Assembly (NCBI GenBank): GCA_035771175.1
Contig: CM069610.1
Location: 26,502,501 to 26,566,500, forward strand
DNA length: 64,000 nucleotides
Direction of reading: 5' to 3'
DNA from: Paratinospora sagittata
Lineage: Eukaryota > Streptophyta > Magnoliopsida > Ranunculales > Menispermaceae
Every line of letters starts with the position of its first letter. The first letter of the stretch is position 1. The notes under the pieces were generated by a model. It ran no database searches, was not told the origin of the DNA, and saw only the letters and a list, made by a program, of their open reading frames with translations. The translations under genes were made by a program, and so were the position numbers. Positions 33,477-48,100 of this stretch are shown here, piece after piece.

Positions 33477-36400
33477 ATATAGCCTGCTAACTATCAATTG
33501 AGATCATGATACACAACCCAATAGCACCCTATCGATGTCTGAGACAAAAATCTGATATTTCTAACGAGAGAAATGTGGGCACTTCTGCTTGCTCGATATT
33601 TCTATTCCTTACACAATTTTTCCAAGTTTTCTTAATTGACATATTCTCTACTAACACCTAGATGATTCCCATTGTCTCGCACACCCAAAACAACTTTGGA
33701 TTAAACAATGTTTTAAATTCAAATCATTTTGTAATCTCAGCAACTTCTAATTTTATAAAACACTTATTCTCTGATTTTCAAAAATAGAACACACACGATT
33801 TTTGCAAGTTAGATTGAGCTTTCCAAAGAGTTTTTCAAGAGAAGAAAGTAATGATTCTTGCATTTGCCAAAACAAGCTTCGAATAGAATCAAAATTTCAA
33901 TCTTTCTTGATGATAACGTCGTTGATCAGCAAGTTTTTCATTTTATCCCTTTTGTGCTTAGATTTGTAGAGGATATCCATTGTTTTAAGCTGTAAGTATA
34001 TGAAGTGGTCTCGGTAAGATAACACAACAAAATAGAACACATCACCTGTCTTGCGTCAAGAACACATCAAACAATAGCTTTCGAAGTCTACAAAGATAAA
34101 ACTCGAAGAACGAAGACATATCTCATGCCTAATGCATTGGTTTGATCTTTGGTGTGTAGGGTACCCTCTCGATCAATCTCAGCACTAAAAGTCTGAAAAT
34201 TGCAAAGTCTTCAAAATCACTTCAATATAGTATTTCATTTTGAAAAAATGTTTTCCGAAAGGTTTTAATCATAATTTCAATGAGTTTTGAATTATTTAAA
34301 AGTTTTTAATCTTACGTCAATATGTTTTGAGTTAATGGAATGGTTCTTGAGTGACAAAATATTAATTTTTAAAAAATAAGGCTATCCAACAATTTGCCAA
34401 AATTTTCCTGAAGGCACTAGCGCACTATCAGTGTTGATAGCACGCTGGTAGAGTTCTATAAGAAAACATTTGTCTTTCTGGAAAATTTTCTACAGCTCGC
34501 TATCCCCTTTGATAATTCGCTATAAAACTGTTGCCGAGATCTTTCCATTTTTAGTAAAATGGGCAATAGCGCTGTAGGCCTCGATAACACGCTATCGGAA
34601 ATTACGTAAAACGCGAGCTCTCGGGTTTGTGTATATCGACCTGCTATAGCCTGCTAACTGTCAATTGAGAACATGATACACAACCCAATAGCACGCTGTC
34701 CACGTCTGAGACAAAAATCTGATATTTCTAACGAGAAAAATGTGGACACTTCTGCTTGCTCGATATTTCTATTCTTTACACAATTTTTTACAGGTTATCT
34801 TAATTGAAATATTCTCAACTAACAACTAGATGATTCCCATTGTCTCGCACGCCCAAAACAACTTTGGATTAAACAATGTTTTGAATTCAAATCATTTTGT
34901 AATCTCAGCAACTTCTAATTTTATAAAACACTTATTCTCTGATTTTCAAAAATACAACACACGCGATTTTTGCAAGTTAGAATGAGCTTTCCAAAGAGTT
35001 TTTCAAGAGAAGAAAGTAATGATTCTTGCATTTGCCAGAACATGCTTCGAATAGAATCAAAATTGCAATCTTTCTTGATGATAACGTCGTTGATCAGCAA
35101 GTTCTTCATTTTATCCCTTTTGTGCTTAGATTTGCAGAGGCTATCCATTATTTTAAGCTGTAAGTATATGAAGTGGTCTCGGTAAGATAACACAACAAAA
35201 TAGAACACATCACCTGTCTTGCGTCAATAACGCATCAAACAATAGCTTTCGAAGTCTACAAAGATAAAGCTCGAAGAACGAAGATTTATCTCATGCCTAA
35301 TGCATTAGTTTGATCTTTGGTGTGTAAGGTAACCTCTAAATCAATCTCAGCACTAAAAGTCTAAAAATTGGAAAGTCTTCAAAATCACTTCAATATAGTA
35401 TTTCATTTTGAAAAAATGTTTTCCGAAAGGTTTTAATCAAAATTTCAATGAGTTTTGAATTATTTAAAAGTTTTTAATCTTATGTCAATATGTTTTGAGT
35501 TAATGGAATGGTTCTTGAGTGTCAAAATATTACTTTTTCAACAATAAGGCTATCCTGCAATTTGCTAAAATTTTCCTGAATGCACTAGCCCACTATCAGT
35601 GTAGATAGCACGCTGATAGCGTTCTATAATAAAACATTTATTTTTCTAGAAAATTGTCTATAACTCGTTATCCCCTTTGATAACTCGCTATAAAGCTGTT
35701 GCCGAGACCTTTCCATTTTTAGTAAAATGGGCAATAGCGCGCTATAGGCCTCGATAACACGCTATTGGAAATTATGTAAAACGCGAGCTCTCGGGTTTGT
35801 GTATATCGACCTGCTATAGCCTGCTAACTGTCAATTGAAAACGTGATACACAACCCAATGGCACGCTATCCACGTCTGAGACAAAAATCTGATATTTCTA
35901 ACGAGAAAAATGTGGGCACTTCTGCTTGCTCGATATTTCTATTCCTTACACAATTTTTTCAAGGTTATCTTAATCCAAATATTCTCAACTAACACCTAGA
36001 TGATTCTCATTGTCTCGCACTCCCAAAACAACTTTGGGATAAACAATGTTTTGAATTCGAATCATTTTGTAATCTTAGCAACTTCAAATTTTATAAAACA
36101 CTTATTCTCTGATTTTCAAAAATACAACACACACGATTTTTGCAAGTTAGATTGAGCTTTCCAAAGAATTTTTCAAGAGAAGAAAGTAATGATTCTTGCA
36201 TTTGCCAAAACATGCTTCGAATAGAATCAAAATTGCAATCTTTCTTGTTGATAACGTCGTTGATCAGCAAGTTCTTCATTTTATCCCTTTTGTGCCTAGA
36301 TTTGCAGAGGCTATCTATTGTTTTAAGCTGTAAGTATATGAAGTGGTCTCGGTAAGATAACACAACAAAAGAGAACACATCAACTGTCTTGCGTCAAGAA

Positions 36401-39400
36401 CACATCAAACAATAGCTTTCGAAGTCTACAAAGATAAAGCTCGAAGAACGAAGAGTTATCTCATGCCTACTGCATTAGTTTGATCTTTGGTTTGTAAGGT
36501 AACCTCTAAATCAATCTCAACACTAAAAGTCTGAAAATTGGAAAGTCTTCAAAATCACTTCAATATAGTATTTCATTTTGAAAAAATGTTTTCCGAAAGG
36601 TTTAAATCATAATTTCAATGAGTTTTGAATTATTTAAAAGTTTTTAATCTTATGTCAATATGTTTTGAGTTAATGGAATGGTTCTTGAGTGTCAAAATAT
36701 TAATTTTTCAAAAATAAGGCCATCCAGCAATTTGCCAAAATTTTCCTGAAGGCACTAGCACACTATCAGCGTTGATAGCACGCTGAAAGCGTTCTATAAT
36801 AAAACATTTATTTTTCTAAAAAATTGTCTATAGCGCGCTATCCCCTTTGATAAGTCGCTATAAAGCTGTTGCCGTGATCTTTCCATTTTTACTAAAATGG
36901 GCAATAGCGCGCTATAGGCCTCGATAACACGCTATCGAAAATTATGTAAAACGCGAGCTCTAGGGTTTGTGTATATCGACCTGCTGTAGCCTGCTAACTG
37001 TCAATTGAGAACATGATACACAACCCAATAGCACGCAATCCACGTCTGAGACAAAAATCTGATATTTCTAACGAGAAAAATGTGGGCACTTCTGCTTGCT
37101 CGATATTTCTATTCCTTACACAATTTTTTCCAGGTTATCTTAATTGAAATATTCGCAACAAACACCTAGATGATTCTCATTGTCTCGCACGCCCATAACA
37201 ACTTTGGATTAAACAATCTTTTGAATTCAAATCATTTTGTATTCTTAGCAACTTCTAATTTTATAAAACACTTATTCTCTGATTTTCAAAAAGACAACAC
37301 ACGCAATTTTTGCAAGTTAGAATGCGCTTTCCAAAGGGTTTTTCCAGAGAAGAAAGTAATGATTCTTGCATTTGCCAAAAATGCTTCGAATAGAATCAAA
37401 ATTACAATCTTTCTTGATGATAACGTCGTTGATCAGCAAGTTCTTCATTTTATCCCTTTTGTGCTTAGATTTGCGGAGGCTATCCATTGTTCTAAGCTGT
37501 AAGTATATGAAGTGGTCTTGGTAAGATAACAGTACAAAATAGAACACATCAACTGTCTTGCGTCAAGAACACATCAAACAATAGCTTTCGAAGTCTACAA
37601 AGATAAAGCTCGAAGAACGAAGATTTATCTCATGCCTAATGCATTAGTTTGATATTTGGTGTGTAAGGTAACCTCTCAATCAATCTCAGCACTAAAAGTC
37701 TGAAAATTGCAAAGTCTTCAAAATGACTTCAATATAGTATTTCATTTTGAAAAAATGTTTTCCGAAAGGTTTTAATCATAATTTCAATGAGTTTCGAATT
37801 ATTTAAAAGTTTTTAATCTTATGTCAATATGTTTTGAGTTAATGGAATAGTTCTTGAGTGTCAAAATATTAATTTTTCAACAATAAGGCTATCTAGCAAT
37901 TTGCCAAAATTTTCCTGAAGGCACTAGCACACTATCAGTGTTGATAGCACGCTGATAGCGTTCTGTAATAAAACAATTGTTTTTCTAGAAAATTGTCTAT
38001 AGCACGCTATCCCCTTTGATAACTCGCTATAAAGCTGTTGCCGTGATATTTCCATTTTTAGTAAAATGGGCAATAGCGCGCTATAGGCCTCGATAACCCG
38101 CTATTGGAAATTACGTAAAACTCGAACTCTCGGGTTTGTGTATATCGACCTGCTAACCGTCAATTCAGAACATGATACACAACCCAATAGCACGCTATCT
38201 ACCTCTGAGACAAAAATCTGATATTTCTAACGAGAAAAATGTGGGCACTTCTGCTTGCTCGATATTTCTATTCCTTACACAATTTTTCAAGGTTATCTTA
38301 ATTGAAATATTCTCTACTAACGCCTAGATGATTCCCATTGTCTCGCACGCCCAAAACAACTTTGGATTAAACAATGTTTTGAATTCAAATCATTTTGTAA
38401 TCTCAGCAACTTCTAATTTTATAAAACACTTATTCTCTGATTTTCAAAAATACAACACACGCGATTTTTGCAAGTTAGAATGAGCTTTCCAAAGAGTTTT
38501 TCAAGAGAAGAAAGTAATGATTCTTACATTCGCCAACACATGCTTCGAATAGAATCAAAATTGCAATCTTTCTTGATGATAACGTCGTTGATCAGCAAGT
38601 TCTTCATTTTATCCCTTTTGTGCTTAGATTTGCAGAGGCTATCCATTGTTCTAAGCTGTAAGTATATGAAGTGGTCTCGGTAAGATAACAGTACAAAATA
38701 GAACACATCAACTGTCTTGCATCAAGAACACATCAAACAATAGCTTTCGAAGTCTACAAAGATAAAGCTCGAAGAACGAAGACATATCTCATGCCTAATG
38801 CATTAGTTTGATCTTTGGTGTGTAGGATAACCTCTCTATCAATCTGAGCACTAAAAGTCTTTAAGATTGAAAAGTTTTCAAAATCACTTCAATATAGTAT
38901 TTCATTTTGAAAAAATGTTTTCCGAAAGGTTTTAATCATAATTTCAATGAGTTTTGAATTATTTAAAAGTTTTTAATCTTATGTCAATATGTTTTGAGTT
39001 AATGGAATGGTTCTTGAGTGTCAAAATATTAATTTTTAAACAATAAGGCCATCCAGCAATTTGCCAAAATTTTCCTGAAGGCACTAGTGCACTATCAGTG
39101 TTGATAGCACACTGATAGCGTTCTATAATAAAACATTTGTTTTTCTGGAAAATTGTCTATAGCGCGCTATCCCCTTTGATAACTCGTTATAAAGCTGTTG
39201 CCGAGATCTTTCCATTTTTAGCAAAATGGGCAATAGCGCGCTATAGGCCTCGATAACCCGCTATTGGAAATTATGTAAAACTAGAGCTCTCGAGTTTGTG
39301 TAAATCGACCTGCTATTGCCTGCTAACCGTCAATTGAGAACATGATACACAACCCAATAGCACGCTATCTACCTCTGAGACAAAAATCTGATATTTCTAA

Positions 39401-42100
39401 CGAGAAAAATGTGGGCACTTCTGCTTGCTCGATATTTCTATTCCTTACACTTTTTTTCCAGGTTATCTTAATTGAAATATTCTCTACTAACGCCTAGATG
39501 ATTCCCATTGTCTCGCACGCCCAAAACAACTTTGGATTAAACAATGTTTTGAATTGAAATCATTTTGTAATCTCAGCAACTTCTAATTTTATAAAACACT
39601 TATTCTCTGATTTTCAAAAATACAACACACGCGATTTTTGCAAGTTAGATTGAGCTTTCCAAAGAGTTTTTCAAGAGAAGAAAGTAATGATTCTTGCATT
39701 TGCCAAAACATGCTTCGAATAGAATCAAAATTTCAATCTTTCTTGATGATAACGTCCTTAATCAGCAAGTTCTACATTTTATCCCTTTTGTGCTTAGATT
39801 TGCAGAGGCTATCCATTGTTTTAAGCTGTAAGTATATGAAGTGGTCTCGGTAAGATAACACAACAAAATAGAACACATCACCTGTCTTGCGTCAATAACG
39901 CATCAAACAATAGCTTTCGAAGTCTACAAAGATAAAGCTCGAAGAACGAAGACTTATCTCATGCCTAATGCATTAGTTTGATCTTTGGTGTGTAAGGTAA
40001 CCTCTCAATCAATCTCAGCCCTAAAAGTCTGAAAATTGCAAAGTCTTCAAAATCACTTCAATATAGTATTTCATTTTGAAAAAATGTTTTCCGAAAGGTT
40101 TTAATCAAAATTTCAATGAGTTTTGAATTATTTAAAAGTTTTTAATCTTATGTCAATATGTTTTGAGTTAATGGAATGGTTCTTGAGTGTCAAAATATTA
40201 ATTTTTAAACAATAAGGCCATCCAGCAATTTGCCAAAATTTTCCTGAAGGCACTAGCGCACTATCAGTGTTGATAGCACGCTGATAGAATTCTATAATAA
40301 AACATTTGTTTTTCTGAAAAATTGTCTATAGCGCGCTATCCCCTTTGATAACTCGCTATAAAGCTGTTGCCGAGATCTTTCCATTTTTAGTAAAATGGGC
40401 AATAACGCGCTATAGGCCTCGATAACCCGCTATTGGAAATTACGTAAAACTCGAGCTCTCGGGTTTGTGTATATCGACCTGCTATTGCCTGCTAACCGTC
40501 AATTGGGGACATGATACACAATCGAATAGCGCGCTATCCACCTCGGAGACAAAAATCTGATATTTCTAACGAGAAAAATGTGGGCACTTCTGCTTGCTCG
40601 ATATTTCTATTCCTTACACAATTTTTCCAGGTTATCTTAATTGAAATATTCTCTACTAACGCCTAGATGATTCCCATTGTCTCGCACGCCCAAAACAACT
40701 TTGGATTGAACAATGTTTTGGATTGAAATCATTTTGTAATCTCAGCAACTTCTAATTTTATAAAACACTTATTCTCTGATTTTCAAAAATACAACACACG
40801 CGATTTTTGCAAGTTAGATTGAGCTTTCCAAAGAGTTTTTCAAGAGAAGAAAGTAATGATTCTTGCATTTGCCAAAACATGCTTCGAATAGAATCAAAAT
40901 TTCAATCTTTCTTGATGATAATGTCGTTAATCAGCAAGTTCTTCATTTTATCCCTTTTGTGCTTAGATTTGCAGAGGCTATCCATTGTTTTAAGCTGTAA
41001 GTATATGAAGTGGTCTCGGTAAGATAACACAACAAAATAGAACACATCACCTGTGTTGCGTCAATAACGCATCAAACAATAGCTTTCGAAGTCTACAAAG
41101 ATAAAGCTCGAAGAACGAAGATTTATCTCATGCCTAATGCATTAGTTTGATCTTTGGTGTGTAAGGTAACCTCTCAATCAATCTCAGCCCTAAAAGTCTG
41201 AAAATTGTAAAGTCTTCAAAATCACTTCAATATAGTATTTCATTTTGAAAAAATGTTTTTCGAAAGGTTTTAATCATAATTTCAATGAGTTTTGAATTAT
41301 TTAAAAGTTTTTAATCTTATGTCAATATGTTTTGAGTTAATGGAATTGTTCTTGAGTGTCAAAATATTAATTTTTAAACAATAAGGCCATCCAGCAATTT
41401 GCCAAAATTTTCCTGAAGGCACTAGCGCACTATCAGTGTTGATAGCACGCTGATAGCGTTCTATAATAAAACATTTATTTTTCTAAAAAATTGTTTATAG
41501 CGCGCTATCCTCTATGATAACTCGCTATAAAGCTGTTGCCGAGATCTTTCCATTTTTAGTAAAATGGGCAATAGCGCGCTATAGGCCTCGATAACACGCT
41601 ATTGGAAATTACGTAAAACTCGAGCTCTCGGGTTTGTGTATATCGACCTGCTATTGCCTGCTAACCGTCAATTGAGAACATGATACACAACCCAATAGCA
41701 CGCTATCCACCTCTAAGACAAAAATCTGATATTTCTAACGAGAAAAATGTGGGCACTTCTGCTTGCTCGATATTTCTATTCCTTACACAATTTTTCCAGG
41801 TTATCTTAATTGAAATATTCTCTACTAATGCCTAGATGATTCTCATTGTCTCGCACGCCCAAAACAACTTTGGATTAAACAATGTTTTGAATTCAAATCA
41901 TTTTGTAATCTCAGCAACTTCAAATTTTATAAAACACTTATTCTCTGATTTTCAAAAATACAACACACGCGATTTTTGCAAGTTAGAATGAGCTTTCCAA
42001 AGAGTTTTTCAAGAGAAGAAAGTAATGATTCTTGCATTTGCCAACACATGCTTTGAATAGAATCAAAATTGCAATATTTCTTGATGATAACGTCGTTGAT
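33477..42100. repeat. Satellite family 2, monomeric block
   Basis: Units with the landmark at 33751, 34919, 36089, 37259, 38417, 39587, 40756 and 41925, spaced 1,158-1,170. From about 34.9 kb the units share the variant ACACACGCG in place of ACACACACG and often CTTCAATATAG for CTTCGATATAG, which defines a subfamily that extends to about 52.5 kb. No insertion and no gene. Confidence 0.95.
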
Positions 42101-45100
42101 CAGCAAGTTCTTCATTTTATCCCTTTTGTGCTTAGATTTGTAGAGGCTATCCATTGTTTTAAGCTGTAAGTATATGAAGTGGTCTCGGTAAGATAACACA
42201 ACAAAATATAACACATCAACTATCTTGCGTCAAGAACACATCAAGCAATAGCTTTCGAAGTCTACAAAGATAAAGCTCGAAGAACGAAGATTTATCTCAT
42301 GCCTAATGCATTAGTTTGATCTTTGGTGTGTAAGGTAACCTCTAAATCAATCTCAGCACTAAAAGTCTAAAAATTGCAAAGTCTTCAAAATCACTTCAAT
42401 ATAGTATTTCAATTTGAAAAAATGTTTTCCGAAAGGTTTTAATCATAACTTCAATGAGTTTTGAATTATTTAAAAGTTTTTAATCTTATGTCAATATGTT
42501 TTGAGTTAATGGAATGGTTCTTGAGTGTCAAAATATTAGTTTTTCAACAATAAGGCTATCCAACAATTTGCTAAAAGTTTCCTGAAGGCACTAGCACACT
42601 ATTAGTGTTGATAGAACGCAGATAGCGTTCTATAATAAAACATTTATTTTTCTAGAAAAGTGTCTATAGCGCGCTATCCCCTTTGATAACTCGCTATAAA
42701 GCCGTTACCGTGATCTTTCCATTTTTAGTAAAATGGGCAATAGCGCGCTATAGGCCTCGATAACGCGCTATCGGAAATTATGTAAAACGCGAGCTCTCGG
42801 GTTTGTGTATATCGACCTGCTATAGCCTGCTAACTGTCAATTGAGAACATGATACACAATCCAATAGCACGCTATCCACGTCTGAGACAAAAATCTGATA
42901 TTTCTAACAAGAAAAATGTGGGCACTTCTGCTTGCTCGATATTTCTATTCCTTACACAATTTTTTCCAGGTTATCTTAATTGAAATATTCTCAACTAACA
43001 CCTTGATGATTCTCACTGTCTCGCACGCCCAAAACAACTTTGGATTAAACAATGTTTTGAATTCAAATCATTTTGTAATCTCAGCAACTTCTAATTTTAT
43101 AAAACACTTATTCTCTGATTTTCAAAAATACAACACACGCGATTTTTGCAAGTTAGAATGAGCTTTCCAAAGAGTTTTTCAAGAGAAGAAAGTAATGATT
43201 CTTGCATTTGCCAAAACATGCTTCGAATAGAATCAAAATTGCAATCTTTCTTGATGATAACGTCGTTAATCAGCAAGTTCTTCATTTTATCCCTTTTGTG
43301 CTTAGATTTGCAGAGGCTATCCATTGTTTTAGGCTGTAAGTATATGAAGTGGTCTCGGTAAGATAACACAACAAAATAGAACACATCACCTGTCTTGCGT
43401 CAATAACGCATCAAACAATAGCTTTCGAAGTCTACAAAGATAAAGCTCGAAGAACGAAGATTTATCTCATGCCTAATGCATTAGTTTGATCTTTGGTGTG
43501 TAAGGCAACCTCTCAATCAATCTCACCCCTAAAAGTCTGAAAATTGCAAAGTCTTCAAAATCACTTCAATATAGTATTTCATTTTGAAAAAATGTTTTCC
43601 GAAAGGTTTTAATCATAATTTCAATGAGTTTTGAATTATTTAAAAGTTTTTAATCTTATGTCAATATGTTTTGAGTTAATGGAATGGTTCTTGAGTGTCA
43701 AAATATTAATTTTTAAACAATAAGGCCATCCAGCAATTTGCCAAAATTTTCCTGAAGGCACTAGCGCACTATCAGTGTTGATAGCACGCTGATAGCATTC
43801 TATAATAAAACATTTATTTTTCTAAAAAATTGTTTATAGCGCGCTTTCCTCTATGATAACTCGCTATAAAGCTGTTGCCGAGATCTTTCCATTTTTAGTA
43901 AAATGGGCAATAGCGCGCTATAGGCCTCGATAACACGCTATTGGAAATTACGTAAAACTCGAGCTCTCGGGTTTGTGTATATCGACCTGCTATTGCCTGC
44001 TAACCGTCAATTGAGAACATGATACACAACCCAATAGCACGCTATCCCCCTCTAAGACAAAAATCTGATATTTCTAACGAGAAAAATGTGGGCACTTCTG
44101 CTTGCTCGATATTTCTATTCCTTACACAATTTTTCCAGGTTATCTTAATTGAAATATTCTCTACTAACGCCTAGATGATTCCCATTGTCTCGCACGCCCA
44201 AAACAACTTTGGATTAAACAATGTTTTGAATTCAAATCATTTTGTAATCTCAGCAACTTCTAATTTTATAAAACACTTATTCTCTGATTTTCAAAAATAC
44301 AACACACGCGATTTTTGCAAGTTAGAATGTGCTTTCCAAAGAGTTTTTCAAGAGAAGAAAGTAATGATTCTTGCATTTGCCAACACAAGCTTCGAATAGA
44401 ATCAAAATTGCAATATTTCTTGATGATAACGTCGTTGATCAGCAAGTTCTTCATTTTATCCCTTTTGTGCTTAGATTTGTAGAGGCTATCCATTGTTTTA
44501 AGCTGTAAGTATATGAAGTGGTCTCGGTAAGATAACACAACAAAATATAACACATCAACTATCTTGCGGCAAGAACACATCAAGCAATAGCTTTCGAAGT
44601 CTACAAAGATAAAGCTCGAAGAACGAAGATTTATCTCATGCCTAATGCATTAGTTTGATCTTTGGTGTGTAAGGTAACCTCTAAATCAATCTCAGCACTA
44701 AAAGTCTAAAAATTGCAAAGTCTTCAAAATCACTTCAATATAGTATTTCATTTTGAAAAAATGTTTTCCGAAAGGTTTTAATCATAATTTCAATGAGTTT
44801 TGAATTATTTAAAAGTTTTTAATCTTATGTCAATATGTTTTGAGTTAATGGAATGGTTCTTGAGTGTCAAAATATTAGTTTTTCAACAATAAGGCTATCC
44901 AACAATTTGCTAAAAGTTTCCTGAAGGCACTAGCACACTATTAGTGTTGATAGAACGCTGATAGCGTTCTATAATAAAACATTTATTTTTCTAGAAATGT
45001 GTCTATAGCGCGCTATCCCCTTTGATAACTCGCTATAAAGCCGTTGCCGTGATCTTTCCATTTTTAGTAAAATGGGCAATAGCGCGCTATAGGCCTCGAT

Positions 45101-48100
45101 AACGCGCTATCGGAAATTATGTAAAACGCGAGCTCTCGGGTTTGTGTATATCGACCTGCTATAGCCTGCTAACTGTCAATTGAGAACATGATACACAATC
45201 CAATAGCACGCTATCCACGTCTGAGACAAAAATCTGATATTTCTAACAAGAAAAATGTGGGCACTTCTGCTTGCTCGATATTTCTATTCCTTACACAATT
45301 TTTTCCAGGTTATCTTAATTGAAATATTCTCAACTAACACCTTGATGATTCTCACTGTCTCGCACGCCCAAAACAACTTTGGATTAAACAATGTTTTGAA
45401 TTCAAATCATTTTGTAATCTCAGCAACTTCTAATTTTATAAAACACTTATTCTCTGATTTTCAAAAATACAACACACGCGATTTTTGCAAGTTAGAATGA
45501 GCTTTCCAAAGAGTTTTTCAAGAGAAGAAAGTAATGATTCTTGCATTTGCCAAAACATGCTTCGAATAGAATCAAAATTGCAATCTTTCTTGATGATAAC
45601 GTCGTTAATCAGCAAGTTCTTCATTTTATCCCTTTTGTGCTTAGATTTGCAGAGGCTATCCATTGTTTTAGGCTGTAAGTATATGAAGTGGTCTCGGTAA
45701 GATAACACAACAAAATAGAACACATCACCTGTCTTGCGTCAATAACGCATCAAACAATAGCTTTCGAAGTCTACAAAGATAAAGCTCGAAGAACGAAGAT
45801 TTATCTCATGCCTAATGCATTAGTTTGATCTTTGGTGTGTAAGGCAACCTCTCAATCAATCTCACCCCTAAAAGTCTGAAAATTGCAAAGTCTTCAAAAT
45901 CACTTCAATATAGTATTTCATTTTGAAAAAATGTTTTCCGAAAGGTTTTAATCATAATTTCAATGAGTTTTGAATTATTTAAAAGTTTTTAATCTTATGT
46001 CAATATGTTTTGAGTTAATGGAATGGTTCTTGAGTGTCAAAATATTAATTTTTAAACAATAAGGCCATCCAGCAATTTGCCAAAATTTTCCTGAAGGCAC
46101 TAGCGCACTATCAGTGTTGATAGCACGCTGATAGCGTTCTATAATAAAACATTTATTTTTCTAAAAAATTGTTTATAGCGCGCTTTCCTCTATGATAACT
46201 CGCTATAAAGCTGTTGCCGAGATCTTTCCATTTTTAGTAAAATGGGCAATAGCGCGCTATAGGCCTCGATAACACGCTATTGGAAATTACGTAAAACTCG
46301 AGCTCTCGGGTTTGTGTATATCGACCTGCTATTGCCTGCTAACCGTCAATTGAGAACATGATACACAACCCAATAGCACGCTATCCACCTCTAAGACAAA
46401 AATCTGATATTTCTAACGAGAAAAATGTGGGCACTTCTGCTTGCTCGATATTTCTATTCCTTACACAATTTTTCCAGGTTATCTTAATTGAAATATTCTC
46501 TACTAACGCCTAGATGATTCCCATTGTCTCGCACGCCCAAAACAACTTTGGATTAAACAATGTTTTGAATTCAAATCATTTTGTAATCTCAGCAACTTCT
46601 AATTTTATAAAACACTTATTCTCTGATTTTCAAAAATACAACACACGCGATTTTTGCAAGTTAGAATGAGCTTTCCAAAGAGTTTTTCAAGAGAAGAAAG
46701 TAATGATTCTTGCATTTGCCAACACAAGCTTCGAATAGAATCAAAATTGCAATATTTCTTGATGATAACGTCGTTGATCAGCAAGTTCTTCATTTTATCC
46801 CTTTTGTGCTTAGATTTGTAGAGGCTATCCATTGTTTTAAGCTGTAAGTATATGAAGTGGTCTCGGTAAGATAACACAACAAAATATAACACATCAACTA
46901 TCTTGCGGCAAGAACACATCAAGCAATAGCTTTCGAAGTCTACAAAGATAAAGCTCGAAGAACGAAGATTTATCTCATGCCTAACGCATTAGTTTGATCT
47001 TTGGTGTGTAAGGTAACCTCTAAATCAATCTCAGCACTAAAAGTCTAAAAATTGCAAAGTCTTCAAAATCACTTCAATATAGTATTTCATTTTGAAAAAA
47101 TGTTTTCCGAAAGGTTTTAATCATAATTTCAATGAGTTTTGAATTATTTAAAAGTTTTTAATCTTATGTCAATATGTTTTGAGTTAATGGAATGGTTCTT
47201 GAGTGTCAAAATATTAGTTTTTCAACAATAAGGCTATCCAACAATTTGCTAAAAGTTTCCTGAAGGCACTAGCACACTATTAGTGTTGATAGAACGCTGA
47301 TAGCGTTCTATAATAAAACATTTATTTTTCTAGAAATGTGTCTATAGCGCGCTATCCCCTTTGATAACTCGCTATAAAGCCGTTGCCGTGATCTTTCCAT
47401 TTTTAGTAAAATGGGCAATAGCGCGCTATAGGCCTCGATAACGCGCTATCGGAAATTATGTAAAACGCGAGCTCTCGGGTTTGTGTATATCGACCTGCTA
47501 TAGCCTGCTAACTGTCAATTGAGAACATGATACACAATCCAATAGCACGCTATCCACGTCTGAGACAAAAATCTGATATTTCTAACAAGAAAAATGTGGG
47601 CACTTCTGCTTGCTCGATATTTCTATTCCTTACACAATTTTTTCCAGGTTATCTTAATTGAAATATTCTCAACTAACACCTTGATGATTCTCACTGTCTC
47701 GCACGCCCAAAACAACTTTGGATTAAACAATGTTTTGAATTCAAATCATTTTGTAATCTCAGCAACTTCTAATTTTATAAAACACTTATTCTCTGATTTT
47801 CAAAAATACAACACACGCGATTTTTGCAAGTTAGAATGAGCTTTCCAAAGAGTTTTTCAAGAGAAGAAAGTAATGATTCTTGCATTTGCCAAAACATGCT
47901 TCGAATAGAATCAAAATTGCAATCTTTCTTGATGATAACGTCGTTAATCAGCAAGTTCTTCATTTTATCCCTTTTGTGCTTAGATTTGCAGAGGCTATCC
48001 ATTGTTTTAAGCTGTAAGTATATGAAGTGGTCTCGGTAAGATAACACAACAAAATAGAACACATCACCTGTCTTGCGTCAAGAACGCATCAAACAATAGC